DNA of 11,239 nt from an uncultured Pirellulales bacterium (GCA_947258835.1 CAMYJY010000037.1:7618-18856), one strand, 5' to 3'. Positions 1 to 7,414 are shown, numbered from the stretch's first letter. Made by a program: numbers and translations. The notes: generated by a model from the sequence alone, not told the origin.

Positions 1-13
1 AACAGTTTTTCCC

Positions 14-868
14 ATGTCTGAAAACCTACGCCTGGGCATTCCCAGCAAAGGCCGTCTGGCCGACTTGTCCCAACAGCTGCTGCAAGAGGCCGGTTTGCGG
101 TTTCGACGTCAAGACCGCAGTCTCTTTGCCCGCGTGCGGGATATGCCCATCGATGTCACGTTTTTGCGCACCGACGACATCCCCATCCTCTGCGCCGAGG
201 GCGCCATCGATTTAGGAATTACGGGAGGCGACCTGGTCGCTGAAAGCGGAGCCTCGCTCACCACGCGGCTGCCACTGGGCGTGGGGAGCTGTCGACTGGC
301 CGTGTGCGTTCCGGATTCCGCGGCCATACGTAGTCCAGCAGACCTGCATGGCAAACGGATTGCCACGAGTTTTCCGCAGGTCACCCAGGAGTACCTGAGC
401 CAGCACGGTGCCACCGCACACATTGTCGAGCTGACTGGCTCCGTGGAGGTCATGATTGCTCTCGGGGTTGCCGACGCGATTGTCGACCTGGTCGAGACAG
501 GCAGCACGCTAGCCGCCAACCGGCTGAGCGTATTGGACGAAATCGGTAGTTATGAAACGATCCTGATCCAAAATCCCACCACCGTCCACACGTCCCTGGC
601 CGACCGCATTGTGCGCCGCGTGGAGGGTGTCGTGATTGCCCGCGCCTACTCGCTGTTAGAATACAACATCCCGTCAGAAAAATTGGCCGAGGCCGAAAAA
701 ATCACCCCCGGCTTCAACTCCCCCACAGTCAGTCGCCTGGAGGACCAGGCCTGGCATAGCGTCCGCGCCATGGTCCCGCGCAAAGAAATCATCGACACGA
801 TGGAAAGATTAGAAGCGCTGGGGGCCACGGCCATCCTGGAAACGTCCATCGCCAACTGCCGCCTCTAG
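14..868 (+). CDS. hisG: ATP phosphoribosyltransferase, long form (HisG)
   Basis: Catalyses the first committed step of histidine synthesis in the cytoplasm, joining ATP and PRPP to give phosphoribosyl-ATP. The 284-residue length fits the long form, which carries its own C-terminal regulatory ACT-like domain and needs no HisZ partner. Residues 1-10 carry the usual start (LRLGIPSKGR at 5-14). The family signature is intact at residues 145-166, from E145 through GVADAIVDLVETGSTL, including the PRPP-binding ETGSTL end. The C-terminal domain spans about 210-284 and ends in the typical SIANCRL. The ATG at 14 places the protein start where the family begins. Only 13 bases lie upstream and no Shine-Dalgarno is visible in them. 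It converges on the MEMO gene with a 42-base gap. Allosteric inhibition by histidine is known for the long form and is inferred here. No damage is seen. Confidence 0.97.
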   Translation: MSENLRLGIPSKGRLADLSQQLLQEAGLRFRRQDRSLFARVRDMPIDVTFLRTDDIPILCAEGAIDLGITGGDLVAESGASLTTRLPLGVGSCRLAVCVPDSAAIRSPADLHGKRIATSFPQVTQEYLSQHGATAHIVELTGSVEVMIALGVADAIVDLVETGSTLAANRLSVLDEIGSYETILIQNPTTVHTSLADRIVRRVEGVVIARAYSLLEYNIPSEKLAEAEKITPGFNSPTVSRLEDQAWHSVRAMVPRKEIIDTMERLEALGATAILETSIANCRL

Positions 869-910
869 GGTAAAGCCCGCCCCTAGCACCTAACAACTAG
901 TGCCCAGCGC

Positions 911-2191
911 CTACACATAAAACGCCACGCTGGCAAAACTGACACAGGAAGTCCCGTCCTCGGCGACGGCTTGGTCGTATTTCAGCAGTTCACCTCGGCA
1001 GGGATGGATGGTCCGCAACATGACGTAGGTGGGGGCCAACCCGCAAATGCGGTTGCTGTCTGCTTGGGCAGCCACGTGAATGAACCAGGCTTCGGCATCC
1101 CCTTCACAGGCACGTGCCAGCAATTGCTGATCGTCGGTCCACTGCTGCTGCAGGCGCGGCTGGTCGAGCACAGCCTGGTCGCCAAATTGTTGGCCAATGT
1201 GTGCCAGATCCACCCCGGCGATAAAACAAACCTTTTTTCCGCAGGTATCCACCGTATCGCGGAGGGCCGCGATGAATTCGGCCACCGCGGGCGCGTCCCC
1301 GGGCGAGCGGTTCTGGTCCACAAAGGGATGAAACGACCCCACCAGAATCGGTACGATGGAAAAATCTCTCCTCTCTCCCAACACGTATTGCAGCATCAGC
1401 GTTTGGAATTCAATCGAATGCTCATTCCGATGAGGCATTTCGTCGTTCAGAACCCGATCGGCCTCGCTGGCATCCAGTCTCGCGGCCAGACGCTGCTCCA
1501 AGTCGGCCACAAATTCTTGCTGGGTTGGCACCACGCCCAACGGGGTGGCAAAGTCTTTGCGAGACACGCTAAAAAAACTGGCGAGCGGAGTATGGGCCGT
1601 GCCGAGGATCACAAAAACATCGGCATCGGCCTCCACGGCCACCCGGTCGTAGGCCCAGGCGAAGGTAGGTCCCCCGCGATGCAAATCGATATGGGGACTC
1701 ATCACGGCGCACAACCGCCGCGGATCCGTCATCAACGCCTCACGGCTGTGGCCCTCTGCGGGCAATAGACCAGGACCTGCCGGGCAGGTAAACAGATCGC
1801 CGAGCTGCGTCCGCAAAGCCACCTCGTCGCTGGCGTAGGCTCCACCCGCATGCACTGCCGGACGGACAGCCAGCTGTTGGTACTGTTCGACCAGCACTGC
1901 CTGATGCTCGGCAGAGCGCTGGTTATCCAGCAAGCAGCACTCATCCAGCTGCTGCACCACCCGCTCGACGTCCGCCAAGGCCATTGATTTCCCGAGCTGG
2001 CGTTCCAGCGCGTGCTGCAAGTCGCTGCAACTTCGCTCACCGTTCATGAGCGTGACCAACGCGGCCACCTCGGCTGGTACGGCGACCGTAGCCGTGAAAC
2101 CATACGGGTCACGGAGCGCATACGTCGCCTGCCCGCCTTGGTTGAGCGGGACCAGTTCTAGCGGACGAATCCGTGGTTGTTCGTGGGACAT
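911..2191 (-). CDS. MEMO-family protein (AmmeMemoRadiSam protein B-like) with an N-terminal extra domain
   Basis: Residues about 108-426 match the MEMO fold, which is related to extradiol dioxygenases and whose bacterial role is unsettled. Visible landmarks are RPAVHAGGAYASD (110-122), SPHIDLHRGG (165-174), ILGTAH (195-200), NEHSIEFQ (256-263), GVDLAHIGQQF (326-336) and RICGLAP (381-387). H167, H200 and C383 align with the metal-site His, His and Cys described for human MEMO1, so the site looks intact. Residues about 1-92 are extra. Their pattern (a beta-rich start, then NGERSCSDLQHAL, then a helix ending in LDECCLLDN) resembles a PqqD/RRE-like winged helix; this is pattern-based only. The ATG at 2191 has AGGAAA (2199-2194) two bases upstream, a short spacing. 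It lies 186 bases downstream of yjbQ on the same strand and converges with hisG. AMMECR1 and radical SAM partners are not in the window. Confidence 0.9.
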   Translation of the reverse strand: MSHEQPRIRPLELVPLNQGGQATYALRDPYGFTATVAVPAEVAALVTLMNGERSCSDLQHALERQLGKSMALADVERVVQQLDECCLLDNQRSAEHQAVLVEQYQQLAVRPAVHAGGAYASDEVALRTQLGDLFTCPAGPGLLPAEGHSREALMTDPRRLCAVMSPHIDLHRGGPTFAWAYDRVAVEADADVFVILGTAHTPLASFFSVSRKDFATPLGVVPTQQEFVADLEQRLAARLDASEADRVLNDEMPHRNEHSIEFQTLMLQYVLGERRDFSIVPILVGSFHPFVDQNRSPGDAPAVAEFIAALRDTVDTCGKKVCFIAGVDLAHIGQQFGDQAVLDQPRLQQQWTDDQQLLARACEGDAEAWFIHVAAQADSNRICGLAPTYVMLRTIHPCRGELLKYDQAVAEDGTSCVSFASVAFYV

Positions 2192-2377
2192 GCTTTCCTA
2201 CCCAAAGCGAAAACAGTTGTACCTCGTGCTAGCCGGTCTGGGCCGGAAAAGCCCGCCTTTCAGCCACGCGGCCCGAACCCGTGTCGCATTGCTTGGCGCT
2301 GGAAGCGTGCTTGATTTCCAGGGCTTTACCGGCTTCATGGAAGCGTTGTTTTCAGTTTGAGGTGCGGGCACTTTGCC

Positions 2378-2800
2378 TTACTCGCCGATGATCTTTACCA
2401 GCACACGTTTCTTGCGGCGGCCGTCAAATTCACCGTAGAAGATTTGTTCCCAGGGGCCAAAGTCCAGCTGTCCCGCGGTCACGGCCACGACCACCTCGCG
2501 ACCCATAATTTGGCGTTTGTGGTGGGCGTCGGCGTTGTCCTCGCCGGTACGATTGTGATGGTACCGCTCGGGCGATGCATCGAAGGGGGCCAACTCCTCC
2601 AACCACTTCTTGTAATCGCGGTGCAGGCCCGACTCATTATCGTTGATAAACACACTGGCGGTAATGTGCATGGCATTCACCAAACACAGCCCTTCTTGGA
2701 TACCGCTCTCCGCCAAACAGGCTTCCACCTGGGGCGTGATGTTCACGAAATCCATGCGGGATGCGACCTGGAACCACAGCTCTTCACGATAGGATTTCAT
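2378..2800 (-). CDS. yjbQ: YjbQ / UPF0047 family protein (secondary thiamine-phosphate synthase type)
   Basis: A 140-residue protein of the single-domain YjbQ (UPF0047) family, whose usual length is about 130-140. Some members show weak thiamine-phosphate synthase activity, but the physiological role is not established. Family landmarks are MHITASVFINDNESG (residues 44-58; H45, T47), RYHHNRTGEDNADAHHK (79-95; His pairs at 81-82 and 93-94), the MGREVVV strand (99-105) and GPWEQIFYGEFDG (115-127). The reading frame stays open upstream to 3139, but that part runs antiphase through the HD-GYP gene and has no family similarity. The ATG at 2800 is chosen because the family starts there and a strong GGAGGT lies 8 bases upstream. 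It sits between the HD-GYP and MEMO genes on one strand, with gaps of 139 and 186 bases. A candidate promoter at 2900-2872 suggests it can be transcribed on its own. Confidence 0.93.
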   Translation of the reverse strand: MKSYREELWFQVASRMDFVNITPQVEACLAESGIQEGLCLVNAMHITASVFINDNESGLHRDYKKWLEELAPFDASPERYHHNRTGEDNADAHHKRQIMGREVVVAVTAGQLDFGPWEQIFYGEFDGRRKKRVLVKIIGE

Positions 2801-2808
2801 CGTTTGGT

Positions 2809-2814
2809 ACCTCC
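2809..2814 (-). promoter_or_regulatory. Ribosome binding site deciding the yjbQ start
   Basis: GGAGGT on the minus strand, 8 bases before the ATG at 2800. It is the strongest Shine-Dalgarno on this strand and rules out the much longer upstream reading frame. Confidence 0.75.
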
Positions 2815-2862
2815 AGATTCGACCAGCCCACCACCTGCCCATTGTGCATGGAGGATTTTCAA

Positions 2863-2943
2863 ATGAACACCAAGATACGACGCCCGTTGACCGTTGGCAA
2901 GCGGCATATTGAGCATCGCGGACAACCCTTGCGCGGGGCCTAG
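2863..2943 (+). CDS. Possible 26-residue basic small protein antisense to the yjbQ leader
   Basis: An ATG at 2863 is preceded at 7 bases by GGAGGA (2850-2855) and opens a 26-codon frame ending at TAG 2941-2943. The product is MNTKIRRPLTVGKRHIEHRG followed by QPLRGA, strongly basic, with no hydrophobic segment. Its stop shares the palindrome CTAG (2940-2943) with the oppositely oriented HD-GYP stop. No family is recognised. The good ribosome site is the only support, and it may be coincidental. Confidence 0.15.
   Translation: MNTKIRRPLTVGKRHIEHRGQPLRGA
2872..2900 (-). promoter_or_regulatory. Candidate sigma-70-type promoter for yjbQ (and MEMO)
   Basis: On the minus strand, TTGCCA (2900-2895) is followed after exactly 17 bases by TATCTT (2877-2872). 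These match the -35 and -10 consensus at 5 of 6 and 4 of 6 positions. Transcription would start near 2865 and give a leader of about 65 bases before yjbQ. It lies in the short gap after the HD-GYP stop. Planctomycete promoters are poorly defined and such matches arise by chance, so this is tentative. Confidence 0.33.
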
Positions 2944-4592
2944 AATGAAGCAACCATGAGCGGCTGTGGTTCGTGCTTGGGATCCTGCTTCCCCAGGGCC
3001 CCTCCTGCCGACGCAGCCTCTCCAGCGATTCTTTGGGGCATGGGAGAGCGTTCGTAGTTGTCACGAATCTGGAGTATTTCTGGCAAGATTCGCATGAAAG
3101 CTTCGACCAGCTCCGCGTCCCACTGGCTCCCCGCTCCATCCTGCAAGATACCGACCGCTTGTTCTACAGGCATGCCCAAACGATAGGGTCGATTCGAAGT
3201 CATGGCATCAAAAGCATCCACCACCGCCAGCAACCTGCCATCCAGGGGAGTTTCCCGTCCGGCCAGCCCATCGGGATATCCCCGGCCATCGAACCGTTCA
3301 TGATGATACAAGACGCCCGGCAAGACGTACTGCAACTGTTCCAAGTCGTGCAGAATTGCCCAGCCGAAATCCGTGTGGCGCTGGATTTCCGCATACTCTG
3401 CATCCGTCAAAGCACCCGCTTTATTTAGGACCGCATCACTCACGCCGATTTTGCCGATATCGTGCAACAGCCCCGTCATGTAGATTCTTTGGCAGGCCTC
3501 TTTTTCATACCCCAAGGACTCGGCTAACCGCTTGCCATAGCGGGCCACGCGCTCACTATGACCGCACGTATAAGGATCCCGCGAGTCGATGGCGGAGACG
3601 AGGGTTCTCACCACGCTAAATAACAGGCTTTCTCTTTCGTTCAATAGCACCAAATTATGCGCATGCGAAGCCAGCATGGCAGCAGCCGTATTGATCAGCG
3701 AGGCTTCATTCGTGCCCAATTCATTCTGACTCAGCTTACAAATTGGTTGGTGAACAGCTTCTTGCGGGGTACCAATGCGATTGATAGCCAAGAGCCACCC
3801 ATAGACTTCCGAGGTCGTCGACAATTCAACCAGGATAAACGAGTCGATCCCGGGCAGGCTGCAGTCCGGGTGCGTGGCCTGAAAATTATTCCGCACCACG
3901 GGAGCATTTCCGGCAGCTTCTCGGAACTGCCGGACCAACTCCCTGCCGTCCCGATAGTGCAACTGGTTCTTCGCGCGCTGATTCACGTGCCAGGCATTAT
4001 CCGCATGTGCGTCTTGCTGCGCGTCATTCGGCAGGAACATCAGAATTTCAACTCCCACCGCCTCTCCCAGGGCAGGTAGTGCAAGTTGAACAAGCTGGAC
4101 GTAATCTTTGCTGGCCGTTCCAAACACAAGTTGCTCAGCCATCGCACGCAGAAAAGACAGCTCTTCAAAGCCTTCGCTCACTTGCCGGAGAAAAATCGCA
4201 TTTTCCTCCGTCAGGCAATCAATTTCCTGCTGCTGGGTACAGCCGGCCACAACGGCCTCCGCCAGCCGACAAAGCATCCGCGGATCGGCAACCTCAACCT
4301 GGCAAACCGCAACCTTTTTGATCCTCTTGAAACGATTGCATAAGAGTGGCACCGCAAAATCGTATGTACCGGAACGACTACGACGCGTGGTCGGTTTTTG
4401 GCTACTCTGAGCCAGATCGAGTAGTTCCATAGCGGGCGATTGGGAACAATCATCCCGCGACACGCGTTGCCAGGCGCTGAAAGCTGTCTTTTCCCAGAGC
4501 GAAAATGGGGCGCCGACGACCTGCTCCAGTTCCGCGACGATCCGATCGACAAGATCTCGCTTGCTAGCTTGTCGACTATTTTCCGTTTCCAT
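2940..4592 (-). CDS. HD-GYP domain cyclic di-GMP phosphodiesterase with GAF-like sensor region
   Basis: Predicted cytoplasmic phosphodiesterase that hydrolyses cyclic di-GMP. The HD-GYP domain occupies about residues 318-500 of 550. It shows RDPYTCGHSERVARY (338-352), the HD pair in GLLHDIGKIG (H377, D378), YHHERFDGRGYPDGL (429-443) with the GYP signature intact, and VVDAFDAMTSNRPYR (457-471). All expected catalytic residues appear present. Residues about 145-310 look like a degenerate GAF sensor after a helical, possibly coiled-coil stretch (about 100-155). Residues 1-95 are unassigned. No transmembrane segment is seen. The ATG at 4592 is preferred because AAGGT lies 7 bases upstream. A GTG at 4616 would add eight residues but has no ribosome site. 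It is divergent from the response regulator and kinase genes, so a shared signalling role is plausible but unproven. The last 50 residues after the domain are low-complexity. Confidence 0.93.
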   Translation of the reverse strand: METENSRQASKRDLVDRIVAELEQVVGAPFSLWEKTAFSAWQRVSRDDCSQSPAMELLDLAQSSQKPTTRRSRSGTYDFAVPLLCNRFKRIKKVAVCQVEVADPRMLCRLAEAVVAGCTQQQEIDCLTEENAIFLRQVSEGFEELSFLRAMAEQLVFGTASKDYVQLVQLALPALGEAVGVEILMFLPNDAQQDAHADNAWHVNQRAKNQLHYRDGRELVRQFREAAGNAPVVRNNFQATHPDCSLPGIDSFILVELSTTSEVYGWLLAINRIGTPQEAVHQPICKLSQNELGTNEASLINTAAAMLASHAHNLVLLNERESLLFSVVRTLVSAIDSRDPYTCGHSERVARYGKRLAESLGYEKEACQRIYMTGLLHDIGKIGVSDAVLNKAGALTDAEYAEIQRHTDFGWAILHDLEQLQYVLPGVLYHHERFDGRGYPDGLAGRETPLDGRLLAVVDAFDAMTSNRPYRLGMPVEQAVGILQDGAGSQWDAELVEAFMRILPEILQIRDNYERSPMPQRIAGEAASAGGALGKQDPKHEPQPLMVASF

Positions 4593-4883
4593 CCCACCGA
4601 CCTTTGCGGAACACACCTAACACAGGAACGGCTGCCCGCAAGCCATGCAAATCTGCTCCGACAAACAGCCCCGGAGGCTCGCCTCAGCCTCACCAAGAAA
4701 CTGTAGCTTATTGATTTGCCACACAGCTAGCAGGGGTGCGATTGTGTCAAAATTTCGGATCGTAGCGAACGAAGTATTTCCACGTATCCGCTGTTGCAAA
4801 TCATTTCCAACTCTCGGAAAATGTAGCCGCTTCTAGCATCAGCCAGAGCTAAGGTTAGGATGAATACTTACCGAGGGGTACCC
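4593..4883. other. Divergent upstream region between the HD-GYP and response regulator genes
   Basis: About 290 bases separate two outward-facing starts, so promoters for both directions should lie here. I see no convincing -35/-10 pair. The only structure is an imperfect inverted repeat at 4802-4823, CATTTCC and GGAAAATG around a 7-base loop, in what would be the response regulator leader. Reading frames of about 60 codons on both strands lack ribosome sites and family likeness. Confidence 0.5.
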
Positions 4884-5270
4884 ATGCAAACGACAACACA
4901 AAACGTCTTAATTGTAGACGACAATATTGCTTTAGCGCGCGTCACGCAGTTTGCGCTGGACAATGCCGGATTCAATACACAAACTGCCGGCAATGGCCAG
5001 CAAGCGCTGGAGCTGGCTCAAGAATTACATTTTGACATCGTCATCACCGATCAGCAGATGCCCCAACTTACGGGCATTGAGCTCTGTCGGGAACTGCGTC
5101 GCTTACCCGACTACCATGCCTGCCCCATCATTTTGCTAACGGCCAAAGGCCTTGAATTGGAATTGCCGAAACTGCGGGATGAATTGGGTATCAACACCAC
5201 TTTTGCCAAGCCTTTCAGCCCTTCGGCCATTGTGAAGGCCGTACACGAATTGTTGGCTGTCCCGGCGTAG
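4884..5270 (+). CDS. Single-domain response regulator (CheY/Spo0F-like receiver)
   Basis: A stand-alone receiver of 128 residues with no output domain, so it should act by protein contact or in a phosphorelay. Numbered from the ATG at 4884: NVLIVDDN carries the acidic pair D12-D13, ITDQQMP holds the phosphoacceptor D56, LLTAKG has T86, and FAKPF has K109. All conserved receiver residues are present. The ATG at 4884 has GAGGGG five bases upstream and leaves seven residues before the first strand, which is typical. An ATG at 4860 would add eight residues and has a weaker AAGG. The histidine kinase follows on the same strand after 159 bases and is the likely partner. Without DNA-binding or enzymatic output, its target is unknown; the divergent HD-GYP protein is a candidate by position only. 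Confidence 0.94.
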   Translation: MQTTTQNVLIVDDNIALARVTQFALDNAGFNTQTAGNGQQALELAQELHFDIVITDQQMPQLTGIELCRELRRLPDYHACPIILLTAKGLELELPKLRDELGINTTFAKPFSPSAIVKAVHELLAVPA

Positions 5271-5429
5271 GCGCGCACCTGGCGTCCACCGCCGGCGAAA
5301 CACATGAATATGTCCCGGTTATGATTCTGCAAGCAGACGCGAACGAACAAAGATCGGACAAAACACCTCACTGACATTTCTCACCTGTGCAGGCTTCGCC
5401 GGTGCCGTGCATTTATTGCAAGGAAATTC

Positions 5430-6965
5430 ATGTTTCGCATTCGCCACAAATTGGGGCTCCCTCGTACCGCCGTGGCGTGCTACCTGTTGTTTTGCCTGCT
5501 GGCCCTGGGTGGGCTGGCCGCTGGCATTTTCTCTAGTTCCTTAGAGATTGCCAGGGAGCATCTGCTGCGCGATCTCCCTACAAACTCAGTCTACCAGTCT
5601 GACCCAGCAGCGACACCCGATCGCTGGATGATCGCTTACGAAACGCTGGTGGCGTCTCCGTTGCCACTCGGCCTCCCCATACTCGCGGTAGGTCTCGGCG
5701 GATTTCTATTAGCGCGGCTACTAAGACCCGTGACTGAGCTCGGCGCGCAGTTAGCGCAGCTGGCGAATCAGCCTCAGGGCAGCCACATCGATCTGGAGCG
5801 AGTAGAAGTCTACGGCGAATTGACGGAGGGTTGGAATCGCCTCGTCGGATGTCTGGAGAGGTTCCGGCATGAATCGCTCGATGATGAGTTCGATGATGGT
5901 TTGATGGGAGCCATAGCGAATCACCAGCTACACGAGTACGACGCGATTCTACAAAATCTGGCGGAAGGCATCGCCGTGACGGATTTTGAGGGGCGGATTA
6001 CCTTCGCCAATCGGGCGATTGCCACGCTGCTCAATACAGACCCCTCCTCCGAAGACTTGAAAGGTCAAGCTCTGCAGGAGTTGCTCATCCAAGACCCCCA
6101 GCAGGACCATCTGCAATCCCTCTTCGAACCAGCCGCAGCGAGTCACCCTGTCAGCGCCGAGATACCCGTTCCCGGCGACTCGACCAATCGCGTTTTGCGA
6201 GTCTCCCGGCAATGCATGCAGGCCCCCAGCCATCAGCGGCAGGTCTGGTCGCTGCAGGACATCACCCAGCAAAAACTGGTCGACTCGACGCGAAACGAGT
6301 TTATTGAGACGGCCACCCATGAACTGCGCACACCGCTGTCCAATATCAAGGCCTACGTAGAAACACTGGCCACAACTGGGGACATTGCGATTGAACAGCA
6401 GCAAGAATTTTGCCACATCATCAATAGCGAGGTCACGCGGCTGGCGCGCTTCGTGGACGATCTACTGAGTATCAGCAGCATGGAGGTTGGCTCGCTCTCC
6501 GTCGAAAAGCACAATATCGTTACCGAGCGTTTGGTCGACGAAGTCATCCAAAAAGTCCAACCGTTGATCGCGCAAAAAGAAATCCACTTTCAAGTCAGCC
6601 TGCCGAAGAAGGCGCGCCCCCTAGCACTGGACAAGGACAAGATGGTGGCCGTGTTGGTAAATCTACTGGGCAACGCCATCAAGTACACGCCCCGGGGTGG
6701 TTGTGTGGCACTGCAGGTCTGCCAGGACAAAACCCAACTGCAGCTGACGGTCACGGATTCAGGCATCGGCATCGCTCCCGAGGAGTTGCCCACGATCTTC
6801 GACAAGTTTTTCCGCTCCAGCGATCCCCGCGTGCAAGCGGAGACGGGCACGGGCCTGGGACTCTCGCTAGCGCGAGAAGTCGTGCGGATTCATGGAGGGG
6901 ATATTGGCGTCGAGAGCAAACTCGACGAAGGCAGCGCCTTCACCGTCACGATCCCTCTGAAATAG
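5430..6965 (+). CDS. Membrane-bound PAS sensor histidine kinase
   Basis: A 511-residue two-component sensor kinase of the PhoR/WalK-like class in the inner membrane. Order of parts: transmembrane segment 1 at about 13-35, a short external loop of about 40 residues, transmembrane segment 2 at about 76-96, a HAMP-like linker to about 146, and a PAS domain at about 168-280 (ILQNLAEGIAVTDFEGRITF). The HisKA domain follows with the phosphorylated H297 in ATHELRTPLSNIKAY. The ATPase domain has its N box (NLLGNAIKYTP, 411-421), G1 (TDSGIGIAPEE), F box (IFDKFFRS) and G2 (GTGLGLSLAREVV, 473-485). All catalytic boxes are intact. The ATG at 5430 is supported by AAGGAA (5420-5425) four bases upstream. 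The small external loop suggests the signal is sensed in the membrane or by the cytoplasmic PAS. The single-domain regulator just upstream is the probable phosphate acceptor. Confidence 0.96.
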   Translation: MFRIRHKLGLPRTAVACYLLFCLLALGGLAAGIFSSSLEIAREHLLRDLPTNSVYQSDPAATPDRWMIAYETLVASPLPLGLPILAVGLGGFLLARLLRPVTELGAQLAQLANQPQGSHIDLERVEVYGELTEGWNRLVGCLERFRHESLDDEFDDGLMGAIANHQLHEYDAILQNLAEGIAVTDFEGRITFANRAIATLLNTDPSSEDLKGQALQELLIQDPQQDHLQSLFEPAAASHPVSAEIPVPGDSTNRVLRVSRQCMQAPSHQRQVWSLQDITQQKLVDSTRNEFIETATHELRTPLSNIKAYVETLATTGDIAIEQQQEFCHIINSEVTRLARFVDDLLSISSMEVGSLSVEKHNIVTERLVDEVIQKVQPLIAQKEIHFQVSLPKKARPLALDKDKMVAVLVNLLGNAIKYTPRGGCVALQVCQDKTQLQLTVTDSGIGIAPEELPTIFDKFFRSSDPRVQAETGTGLGLSLAREVVRIHGGDIGVESKLDEGSAFTVTIPLK

Positions 6966-6977
6966 TTGCTCTCACCG

Positions 6978-6997
6978 CGTACCCGCTCACGGGTACG
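6978..6997 (+). terminator. Stem-loop after the histidine kinase gene
   Basis: CGTACCCG and CGGGTACG form a perfect 8-base-pair stem around a CTCA loop, 12 bases after the kinase stop. There is no T-run after it, so a classic intrinsic terminator is not shown. It may instead stabilise the transcript's 3' end. Confidence 0.4.
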
Positions 6998-7081
6998 TAA
7001 CGAGACGTTCAGCACGGCCTACTGCCCACCCGCTCCAATCCCGTTCGGCACGAAAGTTGTTGGGGAGTAACAGAAAATTTT

Positions 7082-7348
7082 GAACCACGACGAAACAACG
7101 GAAACAACGAATCAATCAACGAAAAATCGTTACTATTCAGCCAAATGCCGCAGCCTGCTCGAAAGATCGGTCGTAAGTGCAACTGCCTCTTGAGGATACA
7201 TTTAATCCTGAGTATGACTTGGGAGGCTCAGCTGGCAGAGGACGTAACGCATGATGGCAGTTGCTCTGACGACCTGCCTACTGCAGATGGCTGAAGTATT
7301 ACGAAAAATCAAGTCCCTGTTCGTCGTTGCGTTGTTTCGTCGTGGTTC
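7082..7348. repeat. Dispersed palindromic element, copy 1 (interrupted by an insertion)
   Basis: The ends are a perfect 19-base inverted repeat: GAACCACGACGAAACAACG at 7082-7100 and its reverse complement at 7330-7348. The sequence inside each end matches the corresponding end of the copy at 11096-11185 in reversed orientation. The left end goes on with GAAACAACGAATCAATCAAC, and the right end reads AAGTCCCTGTTCGTCGTTG before the inverted repeat. If the inserted 172 bases and one direct-repeat copy are taken out, the element is 85 bases, against 90 for the other copy. TTTT flanks it on both sides. No protein is encoded. It behaves like a MITE or REP-type unit carried in gene spacers. Confidence 0.8.
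7119..7310. mobile_element. Fold-back insertion of 172 bases inside repeat copy 1, flanked by a 10-base direct repeat
   Basis: ACGAAAAATC occurs at 7119-7128 and again at 7301-7310. The 172 bases between (7129-7300) are absent from the sister element at 11096-11185. The insert has imperfect inverted ends: TTACTATTCAGCCA at the left pairs with TGGCTGAAGTATT at the right. Farther in, GCAACTGCC (7179-7187) pairs perfectly with GGCAGTTGC (7256-7264) within a longer imperfect match. The middle (7188-7255) has no coding potential. A small non-autonomous insertion with target duplication is the simplest reading. A structured RNA is an alternative. Confidence 0.5.
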
Positions 7349-7414
7349 TTTTGCTGCCGCAGGAAAGGCTGTGAAGAGAGTGAATTGCTGTCGGTGCACG
7401 CAGACGGTTGCCCA

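Noticed and set aside
2332..2344. GCTTC-ATG-GAAGC hairpin after yjbQ as a terminator
   Set aside because: The stem is only five pairs and the T-rich side lies on the plus strand, opposite to yjbQ transcription.
2801..3139. Longer yjbQ start adding 113 residues
   Set aside because: The extra part runs antiphase through the HD-GYP coding end and the spacer. The family starts at the ATG at 2800, which has a strong ribosome site.
4617..4836. Frames of about 60 codons on both strands between the divergent signalling genes
   Set aside because: The minus-strand frame needs a TTG start, neither has a ribosome site, and the composition looks random.
5286..5413. Loose inverted match (CGCCGGCGAA near 5290 and TTCGCCGGTG near 5395) flanking the regulator-kinase gap
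   Set aside because: Short, imperfect and about 100 bases apart; expected by chance in GC-rich DNA.
7225..7241. tRNA-like D-arm (GGCTCAGCTGGCAGAG)
   Set aside because: No T-arm sequence, no matching acceptor stem and no usable anticodon stem follow, so no tRNA can be drawn.
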